Both the position numbers and the translations under genes were made by a program. The notes beneath the pieces were generated by a model. The model was not told where the DNA came from. It was given only the letters and a program-made list of their open reading frames with translations, and did no database searches. From contig OX104122.1 in NCBI GenBank assembly GCA_944474755.1, positions 15,820,641 through 15,884,640 on the forward strand: a stretch of 64,000 nt of DNA. Reading direction: 5' to 3'. This document shows, piece by piece, positions 22,160 through 34,207 of this stretch. This DNA is from Limnoperna fortunei (Eukaryota; Mollusca; Bivalvia; Mytilida; Modiolidae). Position 1 is the stretch's first letter. Each line of letters opens with the position of its first letter.

Positions 22160-23390
22160 TTAACTCCTAACTATTTCGGAGTGAGGTGGGCAAGGGCATG
22201 GAGTCTGAAAAGCGCCCACTGCTAATTTCTTGAAACGATCCATCTGATAACGAGAAAGAGCGTCGGCAATGCTATTCTCCTTTCCCGGAACATGTACTGC
22301 ATGCATAACAAAATTATTTACAAATGTACACCATGTTAAACGCCGCATCAAAGACATAATAATTTGACATTTTGATCGACCCTTGTTTATTATTTGCACT
22401 GTTGACATATTATCACAATTAAAAAGAATTCGTTTTTGAAACCGTTCTTTTCTCCATAGTATTGCGGAAATAACAATTGGGTACATTTCTAAATACGCCA
22501 TAGACATGGCTTTTTCCGATATCGGCATTAAGTTGATCATACCATTTACCTTGAAACCATCGACCTTGGAAATAACCCGCGTATCCATTCTTAGAACTCG
22601 CGTCAGTGAAAAGATGAAAATTCGAGGAAGTAATAATATCGTCTTCAAGAAAGAACGATACCCCATTCCATTGTTGAAGATATTGATACCACATAGCCAT
22701 GTCTTCTCTGCAACCGGCCGTCAAGGTTACATGATAGTGAAGTTCTTGAACGGAATGTGCAATTGTCAAAAGAAACAAGTGAACGTCCTTCTACAATTAC
22801 CTTACAAGCATAATTCAAGTGACTTGATAAACTTAACAACTCACGTTTAGTACATGGAGAAATTGAGATAGCATCTCTCGAATACGACAAAGTTTATCTT
22901 CAGGTAATTTTGCAATAATGTCTACTGTATCGAGAACAATTCCTAAATACTCTAATGATGTAGAAGGTCCAACTGTTTTACCTGGATTTAACGGTATATT
23001 TAACTTTTCGAAAAACACGCAGAAAGGTAGCTATTTGACTGATAGCATTACTATTCGGACTACAAATTAATTTAAAAAATCGTCTAATAAATGTAAAATA
23101 TTGTTAAGACCATAATTATTTTTTAGTATCCAGCAAACTGCTATAGATAATTGATCAAATATATTGGGGCTTGATCTCGAACCAAACGCCAGGCGTGTGT
23201 AACAGAAATAGCTTCCGTTAAACTTCATACCATAGAATCCCCATACATCTGGATATACTTTAGGCAACTCACATAAACATGTGAAAAAACCCTTACGTAA
23301 ACCTTCAATAAATTTGTGTACGAAATCGGAATCCGGATAATTTCTAAGTTCGTAACCAAATGATTCAATATTTAACGGTGTCGAAGCTAG
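22160..23390 (-). pseudogene. Reverse transcriptase-RNase H of DIRS-like element (broken, internal deletion)
   Basis: The order is: TPLNIESFGYELRNYP and FIEGLRKGFF from the N-terminal region, then directly PDVWGFYGMKF, RLAFGSRSSPNIFDQ and LLDDFL (the RT catalytic box), and the thumb GPSTSLEYLGIVLD. RNase H follows with NLFTDASSK-type LFTDAS, CDNMSTVQIINKGRSK and HVPGKENSIADALSRY. The segment normally lying between FF and PDVWGF, including the first catalytic Asp, is absent. A frameshift lies near 22440 and further shifts between 22.8 and 23.1 kb. Confidence 0.85.
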
Positions 23391-24141
23391 TCATTTGCTA
23401 GTAGTAGCAGATTGCTTTGTACCGCTTGTGTTAGTTAGATCAGTGCTTTTAGTGGGTTCCGTACTAGACAACAGTTTAGTGTCAACATGTGCCAATGTAC
23501 ATTTCTGCCGATAGCAATTGCCTGCTAAGAAATTGTTACATTCTTCCTTTCCCCAATAATATAACACTGGACGACCGTTTATATCAGTTTTTAATTGCTC
23601 TCGCACATTTATCATTGTAGGTCTTTGTTGCGGTGATTGACCGGGCGCACGCCAAGAGCGATTCACGACGACTTTGCGAATAAAAAGCTGGGCAAGCTTG
23701 GCTAGCATGCGTAGAGCTGCATCATGTTTCACATGCTATCACTGATTGACCTCCGGTAATGGTCGAATACAATTTTTCGTTTCGAATAGACCATCCACTG
23801 TTAAACCATGTATTTGTTTAATTGCCGCTGATTTCTTTGCGAATACTTTGTGGTATTCGTAGATTACGGGACCCTTAAACTTAGTAGCCATTACGATGAT
23901 ATCTTGTAGGTACATGTCGAATTCCACTCTTCTGGCTTGATTTTCACAAAATGTAAAGACATGTTTCGTTGAAGGCGAGGATCTTTGTTTTTACCAGTAT
24001 GACTGAACCGTCAGCTTCATTAATAGTTTTGTAATCTTGGTTGTTTTCTGTACTATTTAATAAAGTTGCTAAATTAATGTACTTGCCTTCCATTATCTGT
24101 CTTCTAACAGCAGGCATTACTGTTTGTATATGTGGAAACAT
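23391..24141 (-). pseudogene. Gag-like protein of DIRS-like element (broken)
   Basis: Three frames in series: 24141-23944 (MFPHIQTVMPAVRRQIMEGK, then INLATLL), 23927-23739 (AAIKQIHGLTVD) and 23732-23391. The last has a Cys-rich knuckle CNNFLAGNCYRQKCTLAH, a CCCH-like finger expected to bind nucleic acid, followed by a Ser/Thr-rich tail. Similar layouts occur in DIRS-family gag proteins. Confidence 0.7.
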
Positions 24142-24938
24142 TCTCGCTGATATTCGTGTACTGCCTCCCTCTATTCTCTAAAATAAACGGACTATAGTAA
24201 AGTTAACCAGTGTTTATTTACTATAATTCCATCATAGTTGGCATGAATTACAAAATAATGCCGGGTGTCCAAAGATGAATTATGTTGATGATGATGATGT
24301 ATGAAATATGATATAAGATGATATTCAATGTGATTGTTTGCGTATATATGATTGTGCGTGTTCGTGTTCGTGTTCGTGTAAGAAGCTGAAAATAAAAAAA
24401 AATCTCAATACAGAACCAATTTCAGCTAAAGAAAAAAAATAAATGACACTAATGGCGCTCCATACATTAAAAAATTTACGAAAATGAGTAGTTCTTATGG
24501 TATTCATTTAACTGTATGAAATGTGTATTTTTGCAATTAGGTATGTGAAATGCACTTAAATATACGATCTTTTATATATGTATTACTTATTGCTTATCAG
24601 TACAGTAAACAAGAGTTAATAAGTTACCTTGACCTATAAATCCAACACAATGTACATTCAATCTTAAAAATGTCAGATAATTTTTCAAAACATACACAAG
24701 TCAAGTTTTACATGTTTGTAAAAATATTGTCACTCAAAAATGTCTAAAATACATACAATGTGCCCGTTTCTGGCGAATATTTGATCTAATTAGTGGTTTC
24801 AACAAAACACTGCAAAAAATCTTGAAATGACAAAATAACAGAAAGGTTATAGCTAGTGCAGAGGGGGAGGGAAATACGTCAATTTATGCCAGTCAACAAT
24901 ACTTAGGAGAAAGTCGGCACACTCAGCGTCTGGTATAT
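24142..24938. other. Sequence between two retroelements, no gene seen
   Basis: AT-rich, with a GATGAT run near 24285-24300 and four GTGTTC-type hexamers at 24356-24380. It may hold the missing terminal repeats of either retroelement, but I could not match any repeat to the far ends. Confidence 0.4.
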
Positions 24939-26462
24939 CTAAGATTCCACTTTTTTAGATTCTGTTCCTGAAAGAAGAAGTACGAGTTCAGTTACGGGTC
25001 TCACAAGGTTTGACACTTTAGTATTATTCCTGTCTCCAGTGCGCACAGCTCTTATCTCACACTTACGCACTAAATTGTCTGCGCTTGGGAATATTTTTGT
25101 AACAATGCCCATCGACCAGTCCATGTGGCGAGCTTGTTTATCTTTAAGTAACACAATGTCTCCCTTTCCTAAGTTGCACTGAAACTCTGTCCACTTTTTT
25201 CTCTTTTGAAGAGATTGCAAATACTCCCTTCGCCAACGTTGCCAGAACATATCGGCAAGAAGCTGGACTCGCTTCCATTGAAAATGATACATATCTTTAC
25301 AATTGAATGATACATCCTTTGGAATAAGCACGCTATGTTTTCAGTTGAAATTATCGTAAATGGTCTTGAATTGATTATTGCCGACACCGCGGCCGTGAAT
25401 GTAACCAAAACTTCATGAGACAATTCTCTTCCAGGTAGTTTCGAGATCATTGAATCTAATATAGATCTGCATATTCGAATTAACCTCACCAATGATCCGC
25501 CCATATGAGAGGAATGCGGCGAATTGAAACGCCATTCAATCCCATTGTTATACACGTAGCTTCCAACCGATCCGTCTTCAACATTTATTGCATTTATACC
25601 CAGGTGATCAGTGGCGCCTATAAAATTTGTACCTCTATCAGATCTTATAAGCTTAACATGCCCTCTAATCGAGACAAATCGTTTGAATGCATTTATAAAC
25701 GATGACGCACTCATTTCTTCCACCACCTCTATGTGCACACCTCTTGTGGCCATGCACGTGAATATAATGGCCCAGCGTTTTGAATTGGCTATACCGCCTC
25801 TAGTGCGGCGAGAAATTACTGACCATGGGCCATGGGCCAAATGTATCGATGCCTACAGAGGTGAACGATGGATCAGGTTGCACACGATCCTTCGCAAATC
25901 TGCCATCATCTGTTGTTCGGTAGGCCCCGATGTTTTCGGCAAGTAACAGTATTGAAGAAATAAGACGTTTTTCTCCTACTATCCAGTAACCACTAGATCT
26001 CACAGCTCCAGATGTAAAGTGTCGTCCCTGATGCTGAGTTTTTTCGTGATAAAAACGAACGATAAGAGTAGCAATCCAGTGTCTGCTTGATAGAATAATC
26101 GGATTCCGTTCGTCCGCACTTATGTTTGCCAGAATGATGCGTCCTCCAACACGCAAAATACCACTTTCATCAATGAAAGGATTCAATTGTACTATCGTAC
26201 TGTCTTTACTAAGTGGTTTGCAGTTTTTCAAACTGACAATTTCGTAGACTTCATGTTGTACGGTTCTGATAACTAGTCTTTCTGCGTCTTTAAATGAACA
26301 TTTCGTGTCGTCAATTCCTCTTGACTTTTTAGTCAGAAATCGTTTTAATACAACGATTGAACGAATAATTGATTTCCAGTTCCCGAACCTTCCGAATCGA
26401 TGCGAGCCTAAAGCTGCTACATTCATGTCACTTAAAGTTTTCTTATTCACTATTTCGGGTCA
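24939..26462 (-). pseudogene. BEL/Pao integrase and C-terminal domain (broken)
   Basis: 26450-25800 carries the zinc-binding N-terminal region (HWIATLIVRFYHEKTQHQGR) and the start of the core with GIDTFGPW. The core continues in another frame at 25840-25169 with TRGVHIEVVEEMSASSF and IRSDRGTNFIGA. 25331-24939 is the C-terminal domain (QWKRVQLLADMFWQRWRREY, GDIVLLKD). A tandem CCATGGG at 25823-25836 causes the first frameshift; a second lies near 25335. The position usually held by the third catalytic acid (Glu in a W-E-R-L motif) reads LVRL. Confidence 0.85.
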
Positions 26463-28016
26463 TATTTCATTGTCCTTATTTGGATCATGTAGCAGAAATA
26501 TACCTTCTTCTTGTCTCATATTGTCCGTGTAGCATGGTGGACCGGATAACCAAATGCTATCTTGAAGTTTCTCAGATAATATAGATCGTGTCGCAAGATC
26601 TGCTGGGTTGCGTTCTGTATGAATATAAGACCACTGATTCGGTTCAGAAACATGATGAATTTTCGCAATTCGATTGCTAACGTAAGTGTAGAATCTACGA
26701 GTTGAGTTATAAATGTAACCTAGTACACCTCTGCTATCCATATAATAGCGTATATCTGTCACTGGAATATTTTATAAATTATCTGCAGCAATCTGTGCGA
26801 TTTCTATGGCCAGTAATGCCCCACATAGTTCTAGCATCGGTACTCTGTGGCCGTGGCTAGGTGCAACTTTGGCTTTTCCCATTATAAATCCAAGTTTCTT
26901 GTCATTTCCATCAGTTTTTGATTCAAGTTGTAGGTAGCAAACGGCTGCAATTGCTTTTTCTGACGCATCGGAATAAACATGAATCATTTTCTTTTCAGCT
27001 ATACTAAACGAAGTGGGTGAAAACATTCGTGGAATCTGCAAATTCTCTAAGTTGAACAACGAAGTTCTCCAGCTTTCCAATTCTTCATAGCGTTCCGAAG
27101 TCAATTCTTCGTCCCATGAGATTTTCCATATCATTAATGATCGCAGAAGTAATTTGCCATGAATTGTAACAGGTGCCAAGAATCCTAGAGGGTCAAAAAT
27201 ACTATTGATAGTTGATAACAGACCTCGACGGGTATACGGTTTCATGTCTCTATCTATCTTGTACACAAAACAATCTGATTTCAAGTTCCAATTCATTCCG
27301 AGACTACGATGAATCGGCAAAGAACCTGAATCGAAGTCTAAATCCTTTAGTTCTTCTGCAAGATCGTTGGTATCAAAAGAGTTCATAACTTCCTCTTCAT
27401 TTGATGATATCTTGTGAAGACGTAGTTTTCCTATTGACTGAAGTGCTGACTGGGTTCGTTTCACTATGTCAATGGCATCGCTTATAGTTGGTTGACAGGT
27501 TAACCCATCGTCCACATAAAAACTCTTTGACACAAAGTCTGTCATATCTGCTCCATACTCGGATTCTCTTTCCTTGGCCGTTTTTCGAAGACCATAAATC
27601 GCAATGGCTGGGCTGGTGCTGTTACCAAATAAGTGTACAGTCATGCGGTACACAGTTAATGGTTTGTTAAAATCGTTGTCTGTATACCAGAGAAATCTAA
27701 GATAATCTCTATCTTTTTCGTGCACTTTAAAACAATAAAACATTTGTTCTATGTCAGCCATTACAGCTACACGTTCTCTCCTGAAGCGGAGCAGAACTCC
27801 TATCAAACTGTTGGTCAAGTCAGGGCCGCTAAGAAGAACGTCATTTTGCCGATGAGTCAAATACGGCGCGCAGCTTTCCAGGCTTCTTAGTGTGATACAC
27901 CCCGAAGATGGGTAAATACCACTGTTCCTTATTGTCATTATTATCCGGAGCAATTTCGGGTGACCTCTTTCTAATATGTCTTTCATAAAGGAGACGAAAT
28001 ATTCTAGTTTTTCTCA
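26460..28016 (-). pseudogene. BEL/Pao reverse transcriptase and RNase H (in-frame stops)
   Basis: 27986-26772 encodes palm and fingers with [14 protein letters not shown] (first catalytic Asp), [11 protein letters not shown], and FYVDDGL near residue 157 (the YVDD box). The connection region follows ([18 protein letters not shown]), then the RNase H start [12 protein letters not shown] and [10 protein letters not shown]. The same frame goes on through a TAA at 26772-26774 to 26762-26460 and stops again at a TGA at 26460-26462. The TGA at 28014-28016 separates it from the protease part, also in the same frame. Confidence 0.92.
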
Positions 28017-29033
28017 ATCTTTGCGTAAATTAATATCAAAACTCTTAGCTCGTTTCCTGAATTTTGTTGTTCGGAAGTTGTGGACGATTGTGTCGGAATG
28101 GTAATGGGGCTGACCTGGATCTCTACAAAATTTCATTTCCATGATAGCCAAACATTCTCGATCATCACGAGATAACCCCGGTTTATTGTCGTCTTTGGTA
28201 AAAACGTCGTCACCTCCTATTTGATCGTATTCAGAGTTTGGCATTTCAAAGTGTGATACTTCTTCAATTTTCAATTCGTTAGTGCACGGTGGAAATATCG
28301 ACACCCTGTCACGATTGAATAAATAGGTCTTCTTTACACGAGCTTCGTCTGGAATATGTACTTTTCCTAAACATGTCTCCCCAATTATAGTCCAACCTAG
28401 TGGAAGCTTTTGTGCGTAAGGTGCATTCGTTGGACCTATTCGTTGATCTTGGACATGGTGTGCTTCTATCATGTCACGTCCCACTAAGAGTAGAATCTTG
28501 CTATCATTGGTCAACGGTGGAATAAAGTCGATAAGATCGTTTAGATGAGGATGATAAATCGCTACCTCTCGAGTAGGAATTTCGTCTGGAATATCTGCTA
28601 TCTGATCGCATTCTAAGACGTCGGGTGATCTTAGTTGAATATGTTCATCTAGAGACTCTACTACAAGATTGCTCAGCCTGAGCCTTCTCCCGGAAGTTTG
28701 AGACTTTCCGGAACAAGTGGATAGTACATAATCGGAAACACTTGTAGCTCCAAAAAAATCGAAAAGTTTCGATTTTCCTAAAGTACTATTTGACTGGTCG
28801 TCCAGCATTGCATATAACTTCATCTTTCGACCAGGATTGTCACTCAAATATGCTTTTACCAATACAATCTTTGCACACGATTTTCCACCAAACTTATCAG
28901 AGCATATCTGTGTGCACATAGGTCTTACAGGATCACTATTATGATTAACTGGATGTATGTTAGTCCTAGGCTCCCCGCCATGACCTTCCGCAATCACTAC
29001 ACTTGATCGTATTTTGGCAATTGCATTGTACAT
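28014..29033 (-). pseudogene. BEL/Pao aspartic-protease-like domain and pol linker
   Basis: 340 codons on one frame. KLYAMLDDQSNSTL near residues 72-85 fits the DUF1758 protease family; the usual D-S/T-G signature is read as D-D-Q-S-N. LLLVGRDMIEAHHV and GPTNAPYAQKLPLGWTIIGE follow, typical of the region between protease and RT. The frame is continuous with the RT frame except for a TGA at 28014-28016. Confidence 0.88.
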
Positions 29034-30075
29034 GGTTTGTTGATAAGCAACATTTAAAACATATCTTATTTTGCTTCAGGAAACGCCTCCGCTCATGAAT
29101 TGGTTTCGCCTTGAATGTCCTGCAGTCATTCAGTGTGTGCCTAGTTCCGTGAATAGGACACTTAATACTGGGGTCTATGCTAAATGAGTCTGCCTTGGTT
29201 ATAGTTTCGGTCGATTAAACTTTTCTCATTCTTACATCAAGTGTCCTAGCCTTCCCGTCAAGTTTCTCTTTGCATGCATTACGTTTGACGGTGCTTCAAA
29301 TAAAAAGCTAGGGTTATTCTTTACTCTACTCTCCTCATGAATAAACTGTGCAAATACATGGAACGGTGGATATATCGCTTTATGTCTACTGTTGTAATAA
29401 CCGCAGTCCTTGTCCATCTCTACTGTAGCTGATGTGGAAGCTTAGCGACAATAGGTGACACGCCTATTGAAGAATTGAAATAGGAAAAGAGCAAACCATA
29501 ATCTTCGTTTTCCTTTACTGATAAGATTTCCGATAAGATGTCGGATACGTCGTACAGTTTAGAAAAGTATCTTTCAGTTAGGCGTGGAAAGGCAACCAGC
29601 TGCTTCTTTTTAAGTGAAGAAGGTCCATTTCCTCACTAGGATTCGCCTGAATTTCGCTAAATATCTTCCTAAAGCTATCTTTCCAAGAAGGATAAAACGC
29701 AGGTTTGTCGTTAATTATGTTAAATCTCGACATCATTAGATCACGCTTCAACAGAAAACGAGTGAAATCGGTTGCCATTCCTTCTCTTCATAATTCGTGA
29801 TTTCGTGATTAGTATTTTCTCGGTAGTTTGTGCATGTTTCGTATTGAACATGGTGATCTCTATGCGAATTTATTTGAGGAACGAACTCACTGGCATTTGG
29901 ATTTAATTCATTCCAATTCACGTTATTCTCTGTAGAACGAGACTTGTCCTCAATCTCACTGTTTTGTTTCTGAACATGACTAATAAACGAAGCTGTAAAA
30001 AGTTCTAATTTTTACGTCAAGTGGTGGTTTATCGGACAATATTTGAGACATGCTTTCATCAAATTCTGATTGCAT
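29034..30075 (-). pseudogene. BEL/Pao gag region with zinc knuckle (broken)
   Basis: Pieces in different frames: from Met near 30075 (MQSEFDESMSQILSDKPPLD), 29778-29578 (FYPSWKDSFRKIFSEI, ANPSEEMDLLHLKR), and 29417-29232 (KDCGYYNSRHK, FAQFIHEESRVKNNP). About 29175-29000 has a Cys/His cluster: CPIHGTRHTLNDC, then CFKCC and NHVQ. This matches DUF1759-type gag with a nucleic-acid-binding knuckle. At least three frame changes. Confidence 0.78.
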
Positions 30076-30474
30076 GATGATGATGATTTTCGATATGTAT
30101 AAACCTTTAATATGTCCATTGTTACGACATATCTGCGATATTATATAATGTGTATTCAATCTCCAATAAATCACATTGACTCTATAAATTGTTTTATAAT
30201 TATGTAGTTGGATAAATACTAAAATCAAGGGTAACTATTTTGTTTGTAACAGGGACACATTAAAAGATTCGAATAAATAACAGTTGCCTTTTATATTCTG
30301 TTTTCCAAAAAAGTAAAGGGCACGTTATCAGCTTTCCAGAAGTTCTTAATCTGATTTGTAATAATATCCACTGATTAAAAATATATATATTGAACTTTTT
30401 AGTAATTTTGTTTCTAAAATAATTTGATTAGTGTTATCTTCCCCAAGTATTTATTGAAAAACAACTTTATTCAG

Positions 30475-31762
30475 AAGATCCTGAAAATTCAAACATGAAA
30501 ATGATGATGATGATGATGTTGTACCCCAAGGAAATTCTGAAAATGAAAATGATGTCCATGATAATGTGGTTGATGCTAACCATGAAAATTTTCCAGATAT
30601 TGGTATGTTCAGCAATAATAGGCACTATCACTTATAGCAACACAAGAGTTTTTTTATTCTAGCTTATTTTACGATAATAAAAAGTATACCGGTACTAATA
30701 ATACTGATTTTGCAATATCGATATAACTGATAGGAAAAAAAAAACAATTTAAAATATTTGTACATTTTATTTTGTTTTAAAAACTAATATGCAGATCTAT
30801 GCAATTGCAGATCAAAGGATAGATGCACTTGAAAATATTCCAATAGAAGACCTTGATGTTAACATTGCAGCAGATCTTGATATTGAAATACCAGAGCCAG
30901 ATGAGTCATTGTACAGGTAAAATATGTTAATTTCTTACCTTTTTGTAAAATACCTTTGATTTCACTTACAATTTGATTTTCACTAGTTATATTAATGGAC
31001 TTTTTTATCACCATATTTATTGTCTTCATGTTTAGTTATTCATTACTCTCCATTTCATTTTATCATCACCATCATCAATCATTGTTTCAGTGTTGGTCAA
31101 TTTGTTGTTTCTGCTCTGAGTTCTGATAACAGTATATCCCCACCGTTGTTTGTTGCTTAGGTATTGGTCTACAGATTTGCATTTTTGAGATTTTTCTGTT
31201 ATGTTATTACTTATGTTGCAGTTATAACAAGAATGTAATTTGCATGTTTATTTGTCATCATTTTTACCTGCTGCATACTAAACATAATATCATGTTTTCT
31301 GGCATCAAATATCTACTTAGAAATAAAGGAAGTGCTTTTTAATAATGTATATTGACTATGTTGCAGTTTTATGACTCTATTTGTATTACACACCATGTAC
31401 AATTTTTCATTGACTACAAAGTCATGCACATTTCCTCAAATTAACTTATATTTATTAAATACAGTAGCTTGTGAATATGTTCAAAAAAGATTGTTAACTT
31501 GAATTTTATTGTTTCCTTAATGCAAAAATTTTCAGAACATGTACATAATAAGATCTCTTTTTTTTGTTAGATTAAGAAAATCAGATCAGGCGAGGCCTTG
31601 CAGCAGTTCATGGAGAAGGACCGTTCTGGACTTTTCTTTTGGCCAACTAAAGATGATTTTGGATGGGAACCATTTAATTCAATTAAGAGAACATTGGGAG
31701 CACCTGAACTTGTCCCAGAAAAATCAAGCAGGAGACGACAAATATTTAGATTTAATTTCTAA
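30475..31762 (+). CDS. Unrecognised gene, last three putative exons
   Basis: Possible exons 30475-30602, 30811-30916 and 31585-31762 join in compatible phases. The product is acidic: a D5 run, then VVPQGNSENENDVHDN, then DQRIDALENIPIEDLDVN and IEIPEPDESLYR. It ends SGLFFWPTKDDFGWEPFNSI and RRRQIFRFNF with TAA at 31760-31762. AATAAA at 31764-31769 starts one base after the stop. The last exon needs the acceptor AATCAG at 31579-31584, not the TTAG just before it. In the first exon the acidic frame seems to shift by one base near 30496. I do not recognise a family; it may be a real fast-evolving gene or a damaged copy. Confidence 0.42.
30811..30916 (+). CDS. Putative exon, acidic segment
   Basis: Starts after GCAATTGCAG and ends TTGTACAG before GTAAAA. 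Fully open, with strong Asp/Glu/Ile composition (ALENIPIEDLDVNIAADLD). Best-supported internal exon of the unrecognised gene. Confidence 0.5.
31585..31762 (+). CDS. Putative terminal exon with FFWPTKDDFGWEPF
   Basis: Open from the AATCAG acceptor to TAA at 31760-31762. Trp/Phe-rich core and a basic tail RRRQIFRFNF. An alternative frame is also open through most of the exon, starting from the upstream TTAG acceptor, but gives a less protein-like sequence. Confidence 0.5.
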
Positions 31763-33999
31763 AAATAAATATCTACTACTGTCGACATTTTTTTTTATTT
31801 TAATATATCATTCATTGTCATTATCAAGTTCAAAATGTTGTTGTCTGTGGTTTACATTAAGTTGAAAGATTCTTATTAAGGTTGTTCAATACGCATGCTG
31901 TGTATTAAGAAGCATCTGTTTGAAAATATGAGGTCGTACAATTTGTGTTGATTTTCAGTTTTTTAATACAAGGGTTGGCTGCCTCGTAGGTTTTTATTTA
32001 CTTTTTTTTCAGGACAGAATCTTTATTGGAAGTAGAACAACCTTTTATTTTTAGATCATTTTCTAATCCAAATAAATAATTCCTTGTGATGTCAGTTCTT
32101 TTAGGGTATTATGGTTTAATATGGGAATATGGCGTCCCAGTTACTTACAAAATATGTGAAAAGTTATTCAAATTTACTAAACAGACTTGTATCTATGTTT
32201 TTCTATGACCATGCCAGCTGATTGAAGTATTAGATAGAAATCTGTTTATTATAAGCTTGACTCGTTATTTATATTTAACATGATGTAAACCTGTTTCTGG
32301 GAATTATTTTTTATGTAAGTAACGGTGTCTGTATGATTTGCTGAGATTATGTACATTTAAATATATATATCCACAAAAAATAAACATGCAATACATACAG
32401 CAGGCACTGCTTACTCGTCCGGAGCAACTGAGTGCACCCATGGTTTTTATTGGGTTCGGGTTACTCTCTTTCTGTGTTTTATGTTTTTGATTTTTGTGTT
32501 GTGTTTGTCTATATCCGGATTTGTAACTGTCCCTTGGTTTTTGGCTCTTGTTGTTAGGTCGGTTTTCTTTGCTACTTTCATACAACCATATCAACTCTCT
32601 TCATTGACACATATAAAAATGATAGGTCATTGGACACCATGTTACATACATAATATAGAGAAGTACTATATCTGAAACTGAAACCTTTTGAAAATAAAGA
32701 ACGACATTATCTTGTGAATAACAAATTTGAATTTACTGATATTCAAACTTTTAAAATACGATATGTATACCATTTAAAGAGAGGCTTATTTTTAAAAGTG
32801 TATGGTCACAATATAAGACACAATATTAGAGAATGAGTTATATATTGATTAAAATACTGCTGTATAACCTTCTTTTAAGAAACAAAATGAATACATTTAA
32901 TCTTTAGTTTCAGTCTTCAAGGTATGATACATGTTTCTGTCTAGCAATAAGTGTTGGCACATGAAAAAGGATCACTGTTTACCTTTTTTAATCAATTTTT
33001 GTCTGAAAGGTATTATTTAATACCAATAATACATTTTTATTTCTTGTCACATTGGGTTCTACCTTACTGTACTCTTTAGAATTGTTAACAGTGTGTATTT
33101 TGCAAAAATAATCACTTTTCATGATACCATAGGCCAAAAAGTCAAATTTCACTGCAGATAATGAAACAGACTATAACTATAAAACCTGAAGATATATTTT
33201 GCAGAAAAGATGGGCCGGAAAAGATGTTTTCCTATACTTAGTTCTGGTACCCTTTCATAAAAAGTACCTGACAAGTGGGATTTGTGTATTTGAACAATTT
33301 GTAAATTTTGCCCTTACAGAGGTCATTATCCTATTCGATTGGCCTGTGTAAAAGTAACCGAACGGACGAGACATCAAAATTTTTTATTTAAAAAATCTTT
33401 CTTTCACTTAAAATTTCATATATGGGGCATTACACATATAATGCTAAATTAAATAAAAAGGGTATAGGAGTCCAAGGACTTTTTTCGGGAATTTTACCTT
33501 AAAGTTTAAGAATGGTTTTTCTACTTTCATTTCAATGTTGTGGTCACATTGTACCACATTACACACTTAAGGAAATGCTTCCACTGTAAAGACATTGACT
33601 GGAAAAGAATTTGTTCTTGTTCTGCAGTAATGCCATACCTTCCAAAATATCCAACTCTTAAGCAAGAGCATTTATAAGCAAAAGCAGAAACAAAAGAGAA
33701 AATTTTATCATCCTGCCATGTTTTAATTCATTCCATGAATAGGATAATGACCCCATATTCAATATGGCGACAGAATATCACGTGATTCGATCAAAGTACT
33801 GCAAATGCTGTGCTCCCCTTTATGATTGATGACTTGCAAGGAGAAGAAGAATGAAAATATTTTAATAAATTTATTTTAGAAGAAGAATGAAAATATTTTA
33901 ATAAATTTATTTTCAAATTAAATGATGCACGAAACAAGGAACAAATAACAATTATTCGTTTTAACAATAAAACATGAATAGTGTCATTATTTAAAGTAT
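31763..33999. other. Intergenic sequence, no gene seen
   Basis: AT-rich with scattered short frames only. A 37-38 bp direct duplication with GAAGAAGAATGAAAATATTT lies at 33842-33917. 32400-32600 is GC-richer and might be an old repeat, but no family is recognised. Confidence 0.45.
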
Positions 34000-34001
34000 G
34001 T

Positions 34002-34207
34002 TCAAATAGTTGACAAACCAACTGAGACCTTCCGGACCGCTCGCAACATAACGATGTAGCCGGCATCACTAAAGTGGACTTTGTCGTCGTCTTCGCATCC
34101 GCCGTGGTAAATGTTGACAGGCCTGAAGTAACCGACTGCTGGGTGTTGTCTTGAAAGCTCTCTAAATACGTCATTTGCAGCAGCGCTTCGTTCGTCGTAT
34201 TGGTCTT
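34002..34207 (-). pseudogene. C-terminal fragment resembling an SGNH hydrolase
   Basis: Read on the minus strand from a possible acceptor (CACTGTACAG) the frame gives DQYDERSAAANDVFREL, then YFRPVNIYHGG, DDDKVHFSDAGYIVMLRAVR and a stop at 34002-34004. The D..VHFSD.G pattern resembles block V (D-x-x-H) of SGNH-type esterases, which also occur inside some retrotransposons. A TIR element is inserted 21 bp upstream of the fragment, so any 5' part would lie beyond 39588; none was recognised there. A competing frame on this strand also stays open into the TIR, so the frame choice is a judgement. Confidence 0.38.

Larger units (their letters stand above)
21182..24141 (-). mobile_element. DIRS-like tyrosine-recombinase retrotransposon, degraded
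   Basis: On the minus strand the order is gag-like frame, reverse transcriptase, RNase H, then tyrosine recombinase, as in DIRS/Ngaro/PAT elements. There is no integrase and no recognised methyltransferase domain. Several frameshifts and one internal RT deletion make it inactive. Terminal or split direct repeats could not be located, so the limits given are those of the coding remnants. Confidence 0.88.
24939..30075 (-). mobile_element. BEL/Pao LTR retrotransposon, degraded internal region
   Basis: The minus strand carries, in BEL/Pao order, gag (DUF1759-like), a zinc knuckle, protease (DUF1758-like), reverse transcriptase, Pao-type RNase H, integrase and a C-terminal domain (DUF5641-like). 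Three in-frame stops and at least two frameshifts interrupt pol. No pair of LTRs or primer-binding site was recognised on either side. It is in the same orientation as the DIRS-like element next to it. Confidence 0.92.

Noticed and set aside
30240..30475. 5' LTR of the BEL/Pao element
   Set aside because: No matching repeat was found at 24.1-24.9 kb and no primer-binding site was recognised.
32304..32594. 96-residue minus-strand frame (Lys/Asn/Gln-rich)
   Set aside because: Low-complexity composition, with no domain or splice context; possibly part of an old repeat.
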